This document shows positions 43,814 to 53,708 of a DNA stretch of 64,000 bases, piece after piece. Location of the stretch: assembly GCA_039636795.1 (NCBI GenBank), contig CP143430.1:2480001-2544000 (forward strand), written 5' to 3'. The notes under the pieces are model-generated. The model did not search any database. It was not told the origin of the DNA and saw only the letters and a list, made by a program, of their open reading frames with translations. How positions within the stretch are numbered: position 1 is the first letter of the stretch; every line of letters starts with the position of its first letter. The position numbers were made by a program, and so were the translations under genes. The stretch is from Micrococcaceae bacterium Sec5.1 (GTDB lineage: Bacteria > Actinomycetota > Actinomycetes > Actinomycetales > Micrococcaceae).

Positions 43814-46800
43814 ATGCACCGCATCTTTTCGTCACCGCCCATCGCGCTGCTTGCGGGCTTATCTCTTGCTTTCGCCGCATCCATCGTGAACCTGCTCCCG
43901 GCAGCCGCGCCCGCGGCGGCTGCGGTACCTTTGGCCACGGACCGGATTGTCAGCACGCACCAGAGCACCCCTTCGACACGAATAGTCTCGCCCGCCTTCA
44001 CGACAAGTCAGACGAATGAACTTCTTATTGCCTTCGTCATGTCGGACGGGTCGCTAGCCCCCGGGGAGACTTTCTCCTCAGTCGTCGGTGGCGGCCTCTC
44101 GTGGCGGTTGCGCGAGCGGACCAATGCCAGACCGGGCACCGCGGAGATTTGGCAGGCAGTCGCGCCGACCGTCCTGACGAACGTCACGGTTACGGCCACC
44201 AACTCGGGTTCGTACCAGTCGTCGATGACTGTTGTCACCTTCGTCGGCGCGGATTTGGTCACTGACGGCGCTGTTGGAACAGGAAACGGCGCTACGGGAG
44301 CGCCCAACGCTTCCCTGACCACATCGCGGGCAGGCTCATGGGTGTGGGGAGCGGGAAATGACTGGGACAAAGGCACGGCCCGTACGGTCGGCGCCGGGCA
44401 GACAAAGGTCGACGAGTACCTCTCAAGCCAAGGCGACACGTTCTGGGTCCAGCGCCAAAGCGCGATAACGACGGCGGCACCTCCTACCGTGGTGGCGATC
44501 AATGACACAGCACCCACAACGGACAAGTGGAATCTCTCCGTCATGGAAATTCTTCCGGCCTCGACGGCAACAGGTGACACCACTGCGCCGGTGATCTCTT
44601 CGGTATCTGCCGGCACGCCCAGTTCCAGCGGAACAACCATCACCTGGACCACCGACGAAGCGTCCGACTCGCAAGTGGAATACGGCACCACCACGGCATA
44701 CGGCCAGAGCACACTTCAGAATTCCACGCTGCAGACCACACACTCGCAGGCGCTGTCCGGGCTCTCGGCCAGCACCCTGTACCACTACAGGGTGAAATCC
44801 GCCGACGCGTCAGGCAATCTGGCCGTCTCACCCGACGCGACGTTCACCACGGCGAGCGGGTCCGGCACGGACCCGTCAGTGGTCGGCTCGTGGGGCTCTG
44901 TCGTCGCATGGCCCGAGGTGTCCATCCACGCGGCGCTGACACCTGCCGGCAAGGTTCTCACATGGCAAGGCGACTTCTCCCAAGGCGGCCAGCAGTACCT
45001 GCTCGATCCTGCGACAGGCAACTACACCCAGGTACCGAGCGCCACCGCCGATCTCTTCTGCGCAGGGCAGGCGGTCCTGTCCGATGGCCGAATTCTCGTC
45101 GTCGGCGGGACCTCGACAAAAGGTGGACTGGGTATCCGCGATGTGACGGCCTTCGACCCGGTCACGGAAACCTGGCAGACCCTGGCACCTATGAACCATC
45201 CCCGGTGGTACCCGACGGCGACGACGTTGGCCGACGGGCGCGTGCTGGTGACCTCGGGTTCGAACGCCAGTTTGACGGACCTCGTGACCATTCCGGAAGT
45301 CTATTCACCAACCACGAACTCGTGGACCGACCTGACGGGCGCGAACCGGAGTATCCCGTATTACCCCTTCATGTATCAGCTGCCTGACGGCCGCGTCCTC
45401 CAGGCAGGGGCGTCCGAACAAGCCACTTCGACCCTTGCCCTGAATGTGTCCACGCAGCAATGGACCACCGTGGACTCCCGTGTCCTGGACGGCGGCTCGA
45501 TCGCGAACTACGCGCCGGGCAAATTCATCAAGGCCGGATCCGCCTCGGACGGTGGATTCACGGGGCAGTCCACCAATACCGCCTACATCCTGGATATGAA
45601 CGCGCCAAGCCCTTCGTGGCAAGCGACGGCCCCCATGGCGTTTCCCCGTAGCTTCGTGAACTTGACGAACCTGCCCGATGGCTCAGTCCTTGCCACCGGA
45701 GGCGGAACGGACAAATCGGGTCAGGATGTCACCAAAGCCGTGATGCAGGCCGAGGTCTGGCAACCGGCCGCGGGAACGTGGAACTCCATGGCGCCGATGT
45801 CGGTTCCTCGCCTCTACCACTCGGTGGCCGTTTTGCTCCCGGACGGTCGGGTCTTCGTATCCGGCGGTGGCGGGGACGACGGGGTCACGGACCAGAGAAG
45901 TTACCAGATCTACTCCCCGCCGTACCTCTTCAAAGGCCCGCGGCCAACCATCTCCAGCGTACCGGGCAGCGTCCAGTACGGTTCGACCGCATTCATCGGA
46001 ACACCGGACGCGAGCCGGATCCAATCAGTGTCCCTGATCAAGACAGGATCCGTGACCCATGCCTTCGATGAGAACGCGAGGGCCTTGAACCTGAACTTCT
46101 CGCAAACCTCCGGCGGTCTGAACGTCCAAATGCCTGACAACGGCAACTACGCCCCTCCAGGGTATTACCTGCTCTCGATCATTGACGGCAATGGTGTTCC
46201 GTCCACAGCCGGCATGGTCCGGTTGCCGGCACCGGGCCAGGACACCACCCCTCCAACGGCGCCGGCGGGCCTGGCTGCCTCTGCCTCTGCCGGGCAGATC
46301 GCCTTGACGTGGACGGCCGGTACAGACAACGTGGGTGTCACCTCATACCGGGTTTCGCGCGACGGAACCGTGATCGGGACTTCGCCGTCGACCAGCTACA
46401 CCGACAGTTCGGTGGTCTCCGGGACGACGTACACCTACACAGTTGCCGCCCTCGACGCGGCAGGCAATGTCAGCCCGCTGTCGAACACGGCCACGGCGCA
46501 AGCCGTCGCAGCACCTCCCGGCGTCACGGTCGACAAGATCGTCGCGGTCCACCAAGGCACCAGCTCGACGACGATCAGCGCCTCGGGTGTGACAACCACC
46601 GGCTCCAACGAACTCGTCCTTGCCTTCATCAGTTCGGACGGACCAAGCTCCGCGAATTCAGCCCGGATAGCCAGCGTTGCCGGCGCAGGGCTGACCTGGA
46701 CACTCCGACAAAGAACCAACACGCAACCAGGCACCGCCGAGATCTGGCAAGCCGTCGCCCCCGGCCCCCTTTCGAATGCGACCGTCACCGCCACACAAGC

Positions 46801-47158
46801 CTCGGGCAGTTGGCAAGCCGCCATGACCGTCGTCGCCTTCCGCGGGGCAGACACCACACCAGGAGCAGCACTGGGTGCGAACGCCTCCTCTGGCGCGCCA
46901 ACGGCCACCCTTACCACCACCAGGGCCGGTTCCTGGGTCTGGGGCGTCGGCACGGACTGGTCCAACCCGATATCCCATGCGCCAGGACCGAATCAGACCC
47001 TCGTTGACCAGTTCCTTGCGCCAGCGGGAGACACCTACTGGGTCCAACGACAGAACTCCACGTCACCGACGAGCGGCACACCCGTGACCATCAACGACAC
47101 GTCCCCAACAACCGACCGGTGGAACCTCGCGATCATTGAAATTCTCGCCGCGCCCTAG
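43814..47158 (+). CDS. Secreted galactose oxidase-like copper-radical oxidase (multi-domain)
   Basis: The product is 1114 residues from the ATG at 43814, with AAAGGA before it, and a signal peptide of about 38 residues rich in Ala and Leu. Domains in order: a beta-rich module (about 40-250), fibronectin type III (about 255-350), a Kelch-type galactose oxidase core (about 360-705), the DUF1929/E-set domain (about 705-805), a second fibronectin III (about 808-900), and a second copy of the first module (about 903-1114). The copper and radical residues of the AA5 family are all present: Cys416 in LFCAGQ, Tyr466 in RWYPT, Tyr668-His669 in RLYHS and His749 in VTHAFD. It should oxidise a primary alcohol or aldehyde outside the cell, making H2O2. 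The duplicated outer modules may bind carbohydrate or cell wall. Confidence 0.9.
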   Translation: MHRIFSSPPIALLAGLSLAFAASIVNLLPAAAPAAAAVPLATDRIVSTHQSTPSTRIVSPAFTTSQTNELLIAFVMSDGSLAPGETFSSVVGGGLSWRLRERTNARPGTAEIWQAVAPTVLTNVTVTATNSGSYQSSMTVVTFVGADLVTDGAVGTGNGATGAPNASLTTSRAGSWVWGAGNDWDKGTARTVGAGQTKVDEYLSSQGDTFWVQRQSAITTAAPPTVVAINDTAPTTDKWNLSVMEILPASTATGDTTAPVISSVSAGTPSSSGTTITWTTDEASDSQVEYGTTTAYGQSTLQNSTLQTTHSQALSGLSASTLYHYRVKSADASGNLAVSPDATFTTASGSGTDPSVVGSWGSVVAWPEVSIHAALTPAGKVLTWQGDFSQGGQQYLLDPATGNYTQVPSATADLFCAGQAVLSDGRILVVGGTSTKGGLGIRDVTAFDPVTETWQTLAPMNHPRWYPTATTLADGRVLVTSGSNASLTDLVTIPEVYSPTTNSWTDLTGANRSIPYYPFMYQLPDGRVLQAGASEQATSTLALNVSTQQWTTVDSRVLDGGSIANYAPGKFIKAGSASDGGFTGQSTNTAYILDMNAPSPSWQATAPMAFPRSFVNLTNLPDGSVLATGGGTDKSGQDVTKAVMQAEVWQPAAGTWNSMAPMSVPRLYHSVAVLLPDGRVFVSGGGGDDGVTDQRSYQIYSPPYLFKGPRPTISSVPGSVQYGSTAFIGTPDASRIQSVSLIKTGSVTHAFDENARALNLNFSQTSGGLNVQMPDNGNYAPPGYYLLSIIDGNGVPSTAGMVRLPAPGQDTTPPTAPAGLAASASAGQIALTWTAGTDNVGVTSYRVSRDGTVIGTSPSTSYTDSSVVSGTTYTYTVAALDAAGNVSPLSNTATAQAVAAPPGVTVDKIVAVHQGTSSTTISASGVTTTGSNELVLAFISSDGPSSANSARIASVAGAGLTWTLRQRTNTQPGTAEIWQAVAPGPLSNATVTATQASGSWQAAMTVVAFRGADTTPGAALGANASSGAPTATLTTTRAGSWVWGVGTDWSNPISHAPGPNQTLVDQFLAPAGDTYWVQRQNSTSPTSGTPVTINDTSPTTDRWNLAIIEILAAP

Positions 47159-47599
47159 ACCTGGGTTGCGGCCGCTGGGTTTGTTGGCATTACACGACGT
47201 CAGGTTGCCGCATAGTCCGGGACGACCTCTCTTGCATTCCTGGAAGGGGGCGGGCCACGAGATAAGACACGCTGCTGATGTATGTATACATTGCCAAAGT
47301 CGCCCAGGGCGACCAACGCAACCGAGCGCCGACGCCGGGTCAAGGCCTGGATCTGAATCAATGATCAATCCGGTGCATCCATCGGCAGCCAGCGGTTCAC
47401 ACTCGATCCATCGGGCACGACCTAGCTAGCCGCGGAGTCCGAGGTCAGTAGGGTTCGCGCGTCAGGCCGCAAGCGACGTCTGAATGATGTACCACTGACG
47501 GCCCGGTAGCGCACTGATTACGGCATGTCTGGGTTGTTTGGTAGGCAGTGTTTTTGTTGGTGTTCCAGGCTGCGATGATGTCGGCGTCGAGTCCGCTGG
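47159..47599. other. Intergenic stretch, nothing recognised
   Basis: The 441-bp gap after the oxidase gene holds only short frames with no family resemblance. No clear terminator was found within it. Confidence 0.35.
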
Positions 47600-47965
47600 T
47601 TGCCGCAGCACGAGGAACAAGATTATCCGAGCGGGGCGGACTATCGTTCCTTACTGGAATCCGCCGAAGTCGTTGCCACGATTGTCGCGTTGCTCAAGGT
47701 CGCCCCCATCCAGCATCGCAAGGCCAAAGACATTCTCCGGGCCGCGAGGCTGGTGCTGCTGCCCGAGGACAACGTCCACGATGCCTCCGATTTGAAGAAG
47801 ACCAAGGAAGGCAAGAAGCTCTCGCCCATCTGATGGTCAGGGGCGATCTGGCCCGAGGGATACCGTCTATGTGTGGTCGATGGCTACCATCGGGTATGCG
47901 CAAGCTACTACAGGGACGAAAACGCCGACGTTCCACTCAAACTGGCTGCGCGCTCCGGTAATTAC
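47600..47965 (+). pseudogene. Conserved hypothetical protein with two compensating frameshifts
   Basis: The first part reads ADYRSLLESAEVVATIVALL, then APIQHRKAKDILRAARLVLL and DNVHDASDLKKTKEGKKLSP, and stops at 47831. The text continues in another frame (LMVRGDLARG) and then returns to the first frame (VVDGYHRVCASYYRDENADV). Intact relatives in Actinobacteria read straight through with LSPxLLVRG..ADGYHRVCASY. Two small indels, or sequencing errors, explain this. The DGYHR segment is reminiscent of ParB-like folds. The function is unknown. Confidence 0.5.
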
Positions 47966-47999
47966 CGAAAGCCAGCCGCATGCCGGTGGAAGGAGGAAG

Positions 48000-49184
48000 G
48001 TGTCGTTCTTTCAGCTTTCGCTGATCGCCGCGGTCGCGCTACTAGGCCCGCTGCTGGCGCTTCCCCGGAAATGGCAGCTTCCCGTGGTGCTAGGGCAGTT
48101 ACTGGCTGGTATCGCCATCGGGCGCACGGGTTTGGGTCTGGTGGACTCCTCGGACGCCACGTTCACCTTTGTGGCCGACGTCGGGTTTGCCCTCGTCATG
48201 TTCGTCGCCGGAACGCATGTCCCAGTGCGGGACAAAGCCATCCGCCCGGCACTGGGCGCGGGTGCGCTGCGTGCCGGCATCGCCACAGTGTTGGCGGCGG
48301 TCGTGGGAATCGGCATTGCCTTTGCCTTCGGCACCGGACATGCTCCCCTTTACATCGTTCTGCTCGCGTCCTCGTCGGCAGCCTTGGTCCTGCCGATCGT
48401 CGATTCGCTGCGGCTGAGGGGACCAAAGGTCTTGACGACGACGGCGCAAGTGGCGGTGGCGGACATCGCCTGCATTGTGGCGCTTCCGCTTGCTGTCGAC
48501 CCATCCAATGCGCCGAGGGCAGCTGCAGGGGCAGCCGTCATCGCGGCGTGCGCTGCGGTTTTGTTCTTCGTGCTTCGCTGGCTGGAGCGCAACGGCACGC
48601 GCGGACGGGTGCATGGCGTGTCCGAGGACCGGAAGTTCGCCCTGGAACTGAGGATCCAACTTGCCGTGCTGTTCGCGCTCTCCGGTCTTGCTGTGGCAGG
48701 TCACGTGTCCATCATGCTGGCCGGGTTCTCCTTCGGCCTGGTGGTCGCAGCGGTGGGCGAACCCCGGCGATTGGCTCATCAGCTCTTCGCCGTCAGCGAT
48801 GGCTTTCTGGGGCCAGTGTTCTTCGTCTGGCTGGGCGCATCGCTGGATCTGCGCGCCCTAGCCGGAAGCCCGAAAATGCTTCTCCTCGGGATCTGCCTTG
48901 GTCTGGGTGCCTTGCTGGTCCATGGAAGCCTGCGGCTACTGGGCCAGCCTCTGCCGCTCGCGGTGCTTGCAGCGTCCCAGTTGGGAGTGCCGGTTGCCGC
49001 CGCTACGATCGGCTCCCAATTGCATTTGTTGGCGGCGGGAGAAGCCGCGGCCATGATCCTCGGAGCCCTCATCACCATCGGGGCGAGCACCGCCGCAGGC
49101 TCACGGGCCGCCCGCACGTTGACGCAGCCCGGCCCGGCGCCGGCGAGCAACGCATCCGGGGGCGGCCCGACCTTGGCTGCGTAG
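48000..49184 (+). CDS. Monovalent cation/proton antiporter-2 (CPA2/KefB-type) family protein
   Basis: The product is 394 residues from a GTG at 48000, preceded by AGGAGG. The upstream part of the frame belongs to the pseudogene region. It has about 12 helices. LPVVLGQLLAGIAIGRTGLG (about residues 25-44) is the family hallmark. FVADVGFALVMFVAGTHVPV and VAVADIACIVALPLAV, with the Asp near the middle of the transport path, follow, and PVFFVWLGASLDLRAL is the typical late helix. No C-terminal TrkA-N/RCK domain is present. It probably exchanges Na+ or K+ for protons. The C-terminal tail is short and polar. It seems to stand alone. Confidence 0.8.
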   Translation: MSFFQLSLIAAVALLGPLLALPRKWQLPVVLGQLLAGIAIGRTGLGLVDSSDATFTFVADVGFALVMFVAGTHVPVRDKAIRPALGAGALRAGIATVLAAVVGIGIAFAFGTGHAPLYIVLLASSSAALVLPIVDSLRLRGPKVLTTTAQVAVADIACIVALPLAVDPSNAPRAAAGAAVIAACAAVLFFVLRWLERNGTRGRVHGVSEDRKFALELRIQLAVLFALSGLAVAGHVSIMLAGFSFGLVVAAVGEPRRLAHQLFAVSDGFLGPVFFVWLGASLDLRALAGSPKMLLLGICLGLGALLVHGSLRLLGQPLPLAVLAASQLGVPVAAATIGSQLHLLAAGEAAAMILGALITIGASTAAGSRAARTLTQPGPAPASNASGGGPTLAA

Positions 49185-49502
49185 TTCGCCTGGGCTGGGC
49201 AACTTCCGCCAGTCCCTGAGTTCCGCGCTGTTGCCGAAGCGTGAGGCCAGCGTCCGCTGACCGTTGCAGAACTACCAAGCCCTGTCATCACCTGCGTTGA
49301 GTCCATTTAGGGACCCAGCACAACTGCGTCCAAAAGTGGAGCAAAGGTTACCGGCCCCGCCCCCGTGGTGGGATCTGCCGCCCGTGAAGCTCCGACTCCG
49401 AACATTTTGGTTGGTAAGTCGTGTGAAGGTAGTCGGGTTCGAAGTGTCTGGTTTGGATTGAGTGCCAGACATTATCAAGTGGGGCGCCCTATTTCGTCGT
49501 CA
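49185..49502. other. Intergenic stretch, nothing recognised
   Basis: There are about 320 bases between the antiporter gene and the reductase relic. Short frames only, with no family match and no clear repeat. Confidence 0.35.
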
Positions 49503-49757
49503 AATCATGCCACAGCTGTTTCGTACTGTTCCTTCGGGGCGTGACAGAAGTGCGTATCGATCGATCAGGCCTGCGGCGTGTAGCTGGCGCACTAATTTAC
49601 CGCTGCCCATGGTCATGAGGTCGCGGGGGTAGTGCTTCTTGAGCGCGGTTACGGTCGATACTGCATCTCCGACGAGGAGTTCGCTGTTGGGGTACGTCCG
49701 CTTGACGTCAGGTTTGTGTGAGACGACGAACTTTTCTGAGCCCACGTGTACCTCGAC
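49503..49757 (-). pseudogene. Relic of a dihydrofolate reductase/RibD C-terminal-domain protein
   Basis: The frame reads GSEKFVVSHKPDVKRTYPNS, then LLVGDAVSTVTALKKHYPRD and MTMGSGKLVRQLHAAGLIDR. The RibD_C/DHFR-like group has KYVVS..., a GDVVxxVxxLK segment and xxGSGxLVxxLLxxGLVDE in this order. The N-terminal half, with the NADPH loop, and the normal end are missing. It is a fragment of about 80 codons. Confidence 0.5.
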
Positions 49758-49799
49758 GAATGGGTTGGGCCCCGTGGAGGTCCAGTATCCGCGTCTCGG

Positions 49800-49990
49800 G
49801 GGTCTTCATCGGTGCGGCCGGGTCCCTGCATGACGCCGTCAAGGGGCTCGGCTTCGACCCGTTGCCGGCACCGTTCTTCCTGGCCCTCCTCGGCATGGTG
49901 ATCAGTCCTTGTTGGCGGACCTCTTCGGAGAGCTCCTGCCCCAAATACCTTTTGATGGCTAAGGATCCGGACTATTGGTCCAAGGACCTT
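49800..49990 (+). pseudogene. Possible C-terminal relic of a cation-transporting P-type ATPase
   Basis: The frame includes GFDPLPAPFFLALLGMVIS, which resembles the last membrane hairpin of MgtA-type P-type ATPases (FxPLPxxFFLxLxGMVxxY). It then shifts to frames reading LLADLFGELLPQIPFDG. No other part of the enzyme is visible. This is a weak assignment. Confidence 0.3.
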
Positions 49991-50285
49991 GAGCGGGAGT
50001 CCGAGATGATCAAGCTCGTCCAAGCTTGAGAATGAGACACGAATGGACACACTGACGGGACGGAACGGAAAGTGCTCCTGTTCATCTGAGCCGAGGCGAT
50101 GTATCACCCGCGTTGACACCAAGGTGTGAGCCACCGCGGTCCTCACCCGTGCCCGGTTTGGTCGTTCCGGGATGCAGCAGGAGCAGGGCTTTTCCCGTCG
50201 TTTGCTGGGACAATGGGTAAAGGACAAATGTCACGGTGCCGGACGCGGCACCGGCACGTCCTGTTCACCCTAGGAGGGGATCCTG

Positions 50286-51101
50286 ATGGACCCCACCACT
50301 GCTGTCATTATCTTCATTGTTCTGGTGCTGCTGCTCATCGCCGCGAAATTGTCGATCCGTGTTGTGCGTCAATATGAGAAGGGCGTGCTTTTCCGGCTCG
50401 GTAGAGTTCTTGGAGTCAGGGAACCGGGCCTGCAGTTGATAATCCCGGTCATTGACCGGCTGCCGTTGGTAAGTCTGCGGATAGTGACCATGCCCATCCA
50501 GTCCCAAGGCATCATCACCCAGGACAATGTCAGCGTCGACGTTTCCGCTGTGGCTTATTACCGGGTGGTGGACGCCGTGAAGTCGGTTGTCGCCATCGAA
50601 AACGTGGCCTCTGCCATTGACCAGATCGCTCAGACAACGTTGCGGAAGGTCGTAGGCCGGCACACCCTGGACCAGACTCTGTCAGAGACCGAGCGGATAA
50701 ATGTTGACATCCGCGAAATCCTCGACGTGCTGACCATCGATTGGGGGGTTGAAGTGACCTTGGTGGAACTCAAAGATATCCAGTTGCCGGAAAGCATGAA
50801 GCGGGCCATGGCCCGCCAGGCTGAAGCCGAACGGGAAAAGAGGGCCAAGATCATCGCAGCTGAGGGCGAGGCTATTGCCGCGACAGCCCTGGGCGATGCT
50901 TCGGATACGATGATGGCCCATCCGCTGGCCCTCCAGCTAAGGAACCTGCAGTCCCTGGTTGAAATCGGAGTCGATAAGAACACCACTGTTGTATTCCCGG
51001 CCCCGCTGATGAGCACGATAGGTGAACTGTCGGCGTTCCTCGCTCGCGAGAATCAGGCCGCAACGGCCTCGAATGGCAAGGCCCCCATCAAAGCAGCGTA
51101 A
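50286..51101 (+). CDS. Slipin family (SPFH/stomatin-prohibitin) membrane protein
   Basis: The 271-residue protein starts beside TAGGAGGGG. Residues about 5-25 are one membrane helix (AVIIFIVLVLLLIAAKLSIR). The SPFH domain follows: VVRQYEKGVLFRLGRVLGVR (about 27-46), EPGLQLIIPVIDRLPLVSLR, QGIITQDNVSVDVSAVAYYR and VGRHTLDQTLSETERIN. A helical region (AMARQAEAEREKRAKIIAAE, about 173-192) then favours oligomer formation. Slipins scaffold membrane microdomains and often pair with an NfeD protein, which is not next to this gene. It sits alone between relics. Confidence 0.92.
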   Translation: MDPTTAVIIFIVLVLLLIAAKLSIRVVRQYEKGVLFRLGRVLGVREPGLQLIIPVIDRLPLVSLRIVTMPIQSQGIITQDNVSVDVSAVAYYRVVDAVKSVVAIENVASAIDQIAQTTLRKVVGRHTLDQTLSETERINVDIREILDVLTIDWGVEVTLVELKDIQLPESMKRAMARQAEAEREKRAKIIAAEGEAIAATALGDASDTMMAHPLALQLRNLQSLVEIGVDKNTTVVFPAPLMSTIGELSAFLARENQAATASNGKAPIKAA

Positions 51102-51649
51102 AGCCGCCCCGCTCCAAATCTCTCGTGTCCGTCAACCCGAAGGATTTGGATGAGGAGAGTTGGACGACGGAACTTAATTCTTCCCGGCCCGGTCCAGGCA
51201 CGCATGCGTGGCCTGGACTTTGGCGCCCGGTTGTTCCTGGAGGTCCCTCTGAAACGGGCCACGGTGTGTGCCTGGCGCCGCGGGTCGCCTGTTTGAGTGC
51301 CCATAGCGACATGACGCGGGCTCGCAGGCGCACCCTGCGCGAATCACTCCGACACGGGAGTTGAGTCGCTGGGGCCGACCGAGCGCTTGCGAGTCGGTCT
51401 CGTTCATGTCGTCGGCGCGACAATACGAATGAATAAGGGAGCGGGGTCCCGCGCGGATTACTTCTGACGTCAGGTTGGGGTGTATCCAAACAGCCATTCA
51501 CCACATTCGAGTGGTCGCGGCAACAGCCCAGAAGACGGCTGCCGAAGAGGCGCCTGGGCGCTGTCCGTTTGAAATCTCCGGATCCGTCTGTGTTGGAGCG
51601 GTTTTTCTTTCTCGATGACTTTCCCCGGCGCGTCCATGGCGTAGGACGC
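51102..51649. other. Intergenic stretch, nothing recognised
   Basis: The 548-bp gap separates the convergent slipin and FAD monooxygenase genes. Frames are short and unlike known proteins. It should hold the terminators of both genes, but no convincing T-tailed hairpin was seen. Confidence 0.35.
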
Positions 51650-53623
51650 TCACGCGTCCTCACGCACCCGGTTGCTGGCGTGGACCGTGATCGGAGTGCG
51701 CCTGGCAGGCGGCACCGCGGATGGAAGTTGCTCTGACGTCTTGTTCGGCAGCAGGGGTGCAAAGAAGGCGCCCAGTTCCGCCGTCGCCGTGAGCGGCAAG
51801 ATGTTTGCCACGTATTGGTCAGGGCGGACAATCACTACGACGCCTCCGCGGTTGAGGCCACGCAGCTCGAAGATGTCCGCTGTCGGGTCTGTGGCGTAAA
51901 CCTTTTCGTAGTCCGTGAGCCGGAACGGACCGACTTGAGGTTTGAATACTGCGGGAACGGCGTTGATGTCGACGCCTGTGTGATCCTGCTGGTAGATCAC
52001 CTTGACGTCGAACCACGCGTCGGCGTCGCCCCCCGGAGGAGTGGCGGCAAGGGGGGAATCCGGCGAGTTGGTGATCCAGTTGGCGAACCGCTCGGTGGGC
52101 GAGTCTGCGCTGTGCGGCGCCGAGTCTGCAAAGACGTAGATTCGCCAGCGGCCGTCGGCCTTGGCGTGGTGGCCGAGGTGTACTCGATTGGCATCAGCGA
52201 CTCGCATGACGGGTGCTGACTTGAAGCGCTTGCCGATGGGGAAGCCTGTTGCAAGGTGTGGGTGTTCAGGGGCGGCTACCAACACTGAGGGAGCGTATTC
52301 GGTCATGAATCCGGCCGGGAACTCGGCGGTGCGGACGTAGAAGTCCTCGAGCTCCGAGGGGTCTTCGAACTCCTCGGGTTTTCTGGCCATGAGGGTTGAC
52401 CATTCCTTGTCGAAGTCGATGAGGTTCTTTGCCACCACCTGCCGCTCTTCGGAGTAGGTGGACAGCAGGGACTCGGGGCTGCGGCCCTCGAGAACGTGGC
52501 CGAGCTTCCAGGCGAGGTTGAAGCCGTCCTGCATAGAGACGTTCATGCCTTGGCCGGCCTTGGCGCTGTGCGTGTGGCAGGCGTCGCCAGTGATGAACAC
52601 CCGCGGCGTGCGCGTACCGTGGTCCTCCGGCAGGACGTCGTCGAACCTGTCTGTGAGCCGGTGGCCCACCTCGTACACGCTATGCCAGGCGACATTGCGG
52701 ACATCGAGGGTGTAGGGGTTCAGGATCGCGTTCGCCTTGTCAATGATTTCCTCCACGGACGTGCTGCGCACTGCGCCCTTATTTTGCGGCTCTACCTCGC
52801 CGAGATCAACGTACATCCTGAAGAGGTGGCCGCCTTCGCGCGGGATCAGCAAGATGCTGCCGCCCGTTCCGGACTGTATCGCGCATTTGAGTCGGATATC
52901 TGGGAAGTCGGTCACGGCCAGGACATCCATGACGCCCCAGGCATGGTTGGCCTGGTCTCCAGCGAGGGCGCAGCCAATAGACTCACGCACCTTGCTGCGT
53001 GCACCGTCCGCACCCACGACATATTTAGCCCGGACTACGCGCTCTTGCCCCGCATGCGGTCCGGAGGTGCGGACGAGGGTCACGGTGACGGGGTACTCAC
53101 CCTCGTCCGAGACGCTCAGGGAACGGAACTCAAAGCCATAGTCAGGGGACATCCGTGTGGGCGAATTGGCCATGAACTCGGCGAAGTAGTCCAGCACGCG
53201 GGCCTGGTTAACGACGAGGTGGGGAAATTCGCTGATGTCGGCGGGGTCATCCGGGGTACGGGCAATGCGAATGATGCGCGAGGGGTCCGCGGGGTCGGGC
53301 TTCCAGAATGCCGTCTCGGTGATCCGATATGCCTCGGCGATGATCCGCTCGGCGAATCCGAAGGCCTGGAACGTCTCTACTGTGCGGGTCTGAATGCCGT
53401 CTGCCTGGCCAATGGCGAGCCTCCCGGGACGGCGCTCCACGATCCGCGTGGCGACACCTGGGAATTGGGACAGTTGCGCGGCCGCGAGCATGCCGGCCGG
53501 ACCGGTGCCGACGATCAGCACGTCGACCTCGCTGGGAAGCTCAACTGGCCGGTTGATTCCCACTCCTGCTGCCGGCTCGATCAGGGGGTCCCCGGATACA
53601 TAACCGTGATGGTGAAACTGCAC
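51650..53623 (-). CDS. FAD-dependent aromatic monooxygenase (phenol 2-/3-hydroxybenzoate 4-monooxygenase type)
   Basis: The 657-residue class A flavoprotein hydroxylase uses NAD(P)H and O2 to hydroxylate a phenolic substrate. The GxGxxG of VLIVGTGPAGMLAAAQL lies at residues 36-52. The substrate- and flavin-binding QADGIQTRTVETFQAFGF is near 73-90, the DG motif is in VVGADGARSKVRESIG (about 203-218) and the GD motif in VFITGDACHTHSAKAGQG (about 342-359). The last 200 residues form a thioredoxin-like domain, as in phenol hydroxylase and MobA/MhbM proteins. Length and motifs agree with that branch. The ring substrate is unknown. It lies 85 bases after a PLP decarboxylase gene on the same strand. 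Confidence 0.9.
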   Translation of the reverse strand: MQFHHHGYVSGDPLIEPAAGVGINRPVELPSEVDVLIVGTGPAGMLAAAQLSQFPGVATRIVERRPGRLAIGQADGIQTRTVETFQAFGFAERIIAEAYRITETAFWKPDPADPSRIIRIARTPDDPADISEFPHLVVNQARVLDYFAEFMANSPTRMSPDYGFEFRSLSVSDEGEYPVTVTLVRTSGPHAGQERVVRAKYVVGADGARSKVRESIGCALAGDQANHAWGVMDVLAVTDFPDIRLKCAIQSGTGGSILLIPREGGHLFRMYVDLGEVEPQNKGAVRSTSVEEIIDKANAILNPYTLDVRNVAWHSVYEVGHRLTDRFDDVLPEDHGTRTPRVFITGDACHTHSAKAGQGMNVSMQDGFNLAWKLGHVLEGRSPESLLSTYSEERQVVAKNLIDFDKEWSTLMARKPEEFEDPSELEDFYVRTAEFPAGFMTEYAPSVLVAAPEHPHLATGFPIGKRFKSAPVMRVADANRVHLGHHAKADGRWRIYVFADSAPHSADSPTERFANWITNSPDSPLAATPPGGDADAWFDVKVIYQQDHTGVDINAVPAVFKPQVGPFRLTDYEKVYATDPTADIFELRGLNRGGVVVIVRPDQYVANILPLTATAELGAFFAPLLPNKTSEQLPSAVPPARRTPITVHASNRVREDA

Positions 53624-53708
53624 AGGAAATTCCTCACTTCGTTGTAAGTCGGTCAGCGTCGAAGCTCTTCAGAACCAGACGCGCTTGATGTACTCGTTCA
53701 GCTGGGTC

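Noticed and set aside
47873..49219. Open frame of 448 codons in the frame overlapping the antiporter gene
   Set aside because: The first few codons continue the conserved pseudogene, but the rest is a shadow of the antiporter, rich in Arg, Gly and Cys with no membrane pattern.
51125..51364. Possible small gene of 79 codons after the slipin gene
   Set aside because: The composition is Arg/Pro-rich, there is no ribosome site, and nothing recognisable is encoded.
52496..53647. Open frame of 383 codons on the plus strand
   Set aside because: It is antisense to the FAD monooxygenase, whose motifs are complete. The composition is typical of a shadow frame.
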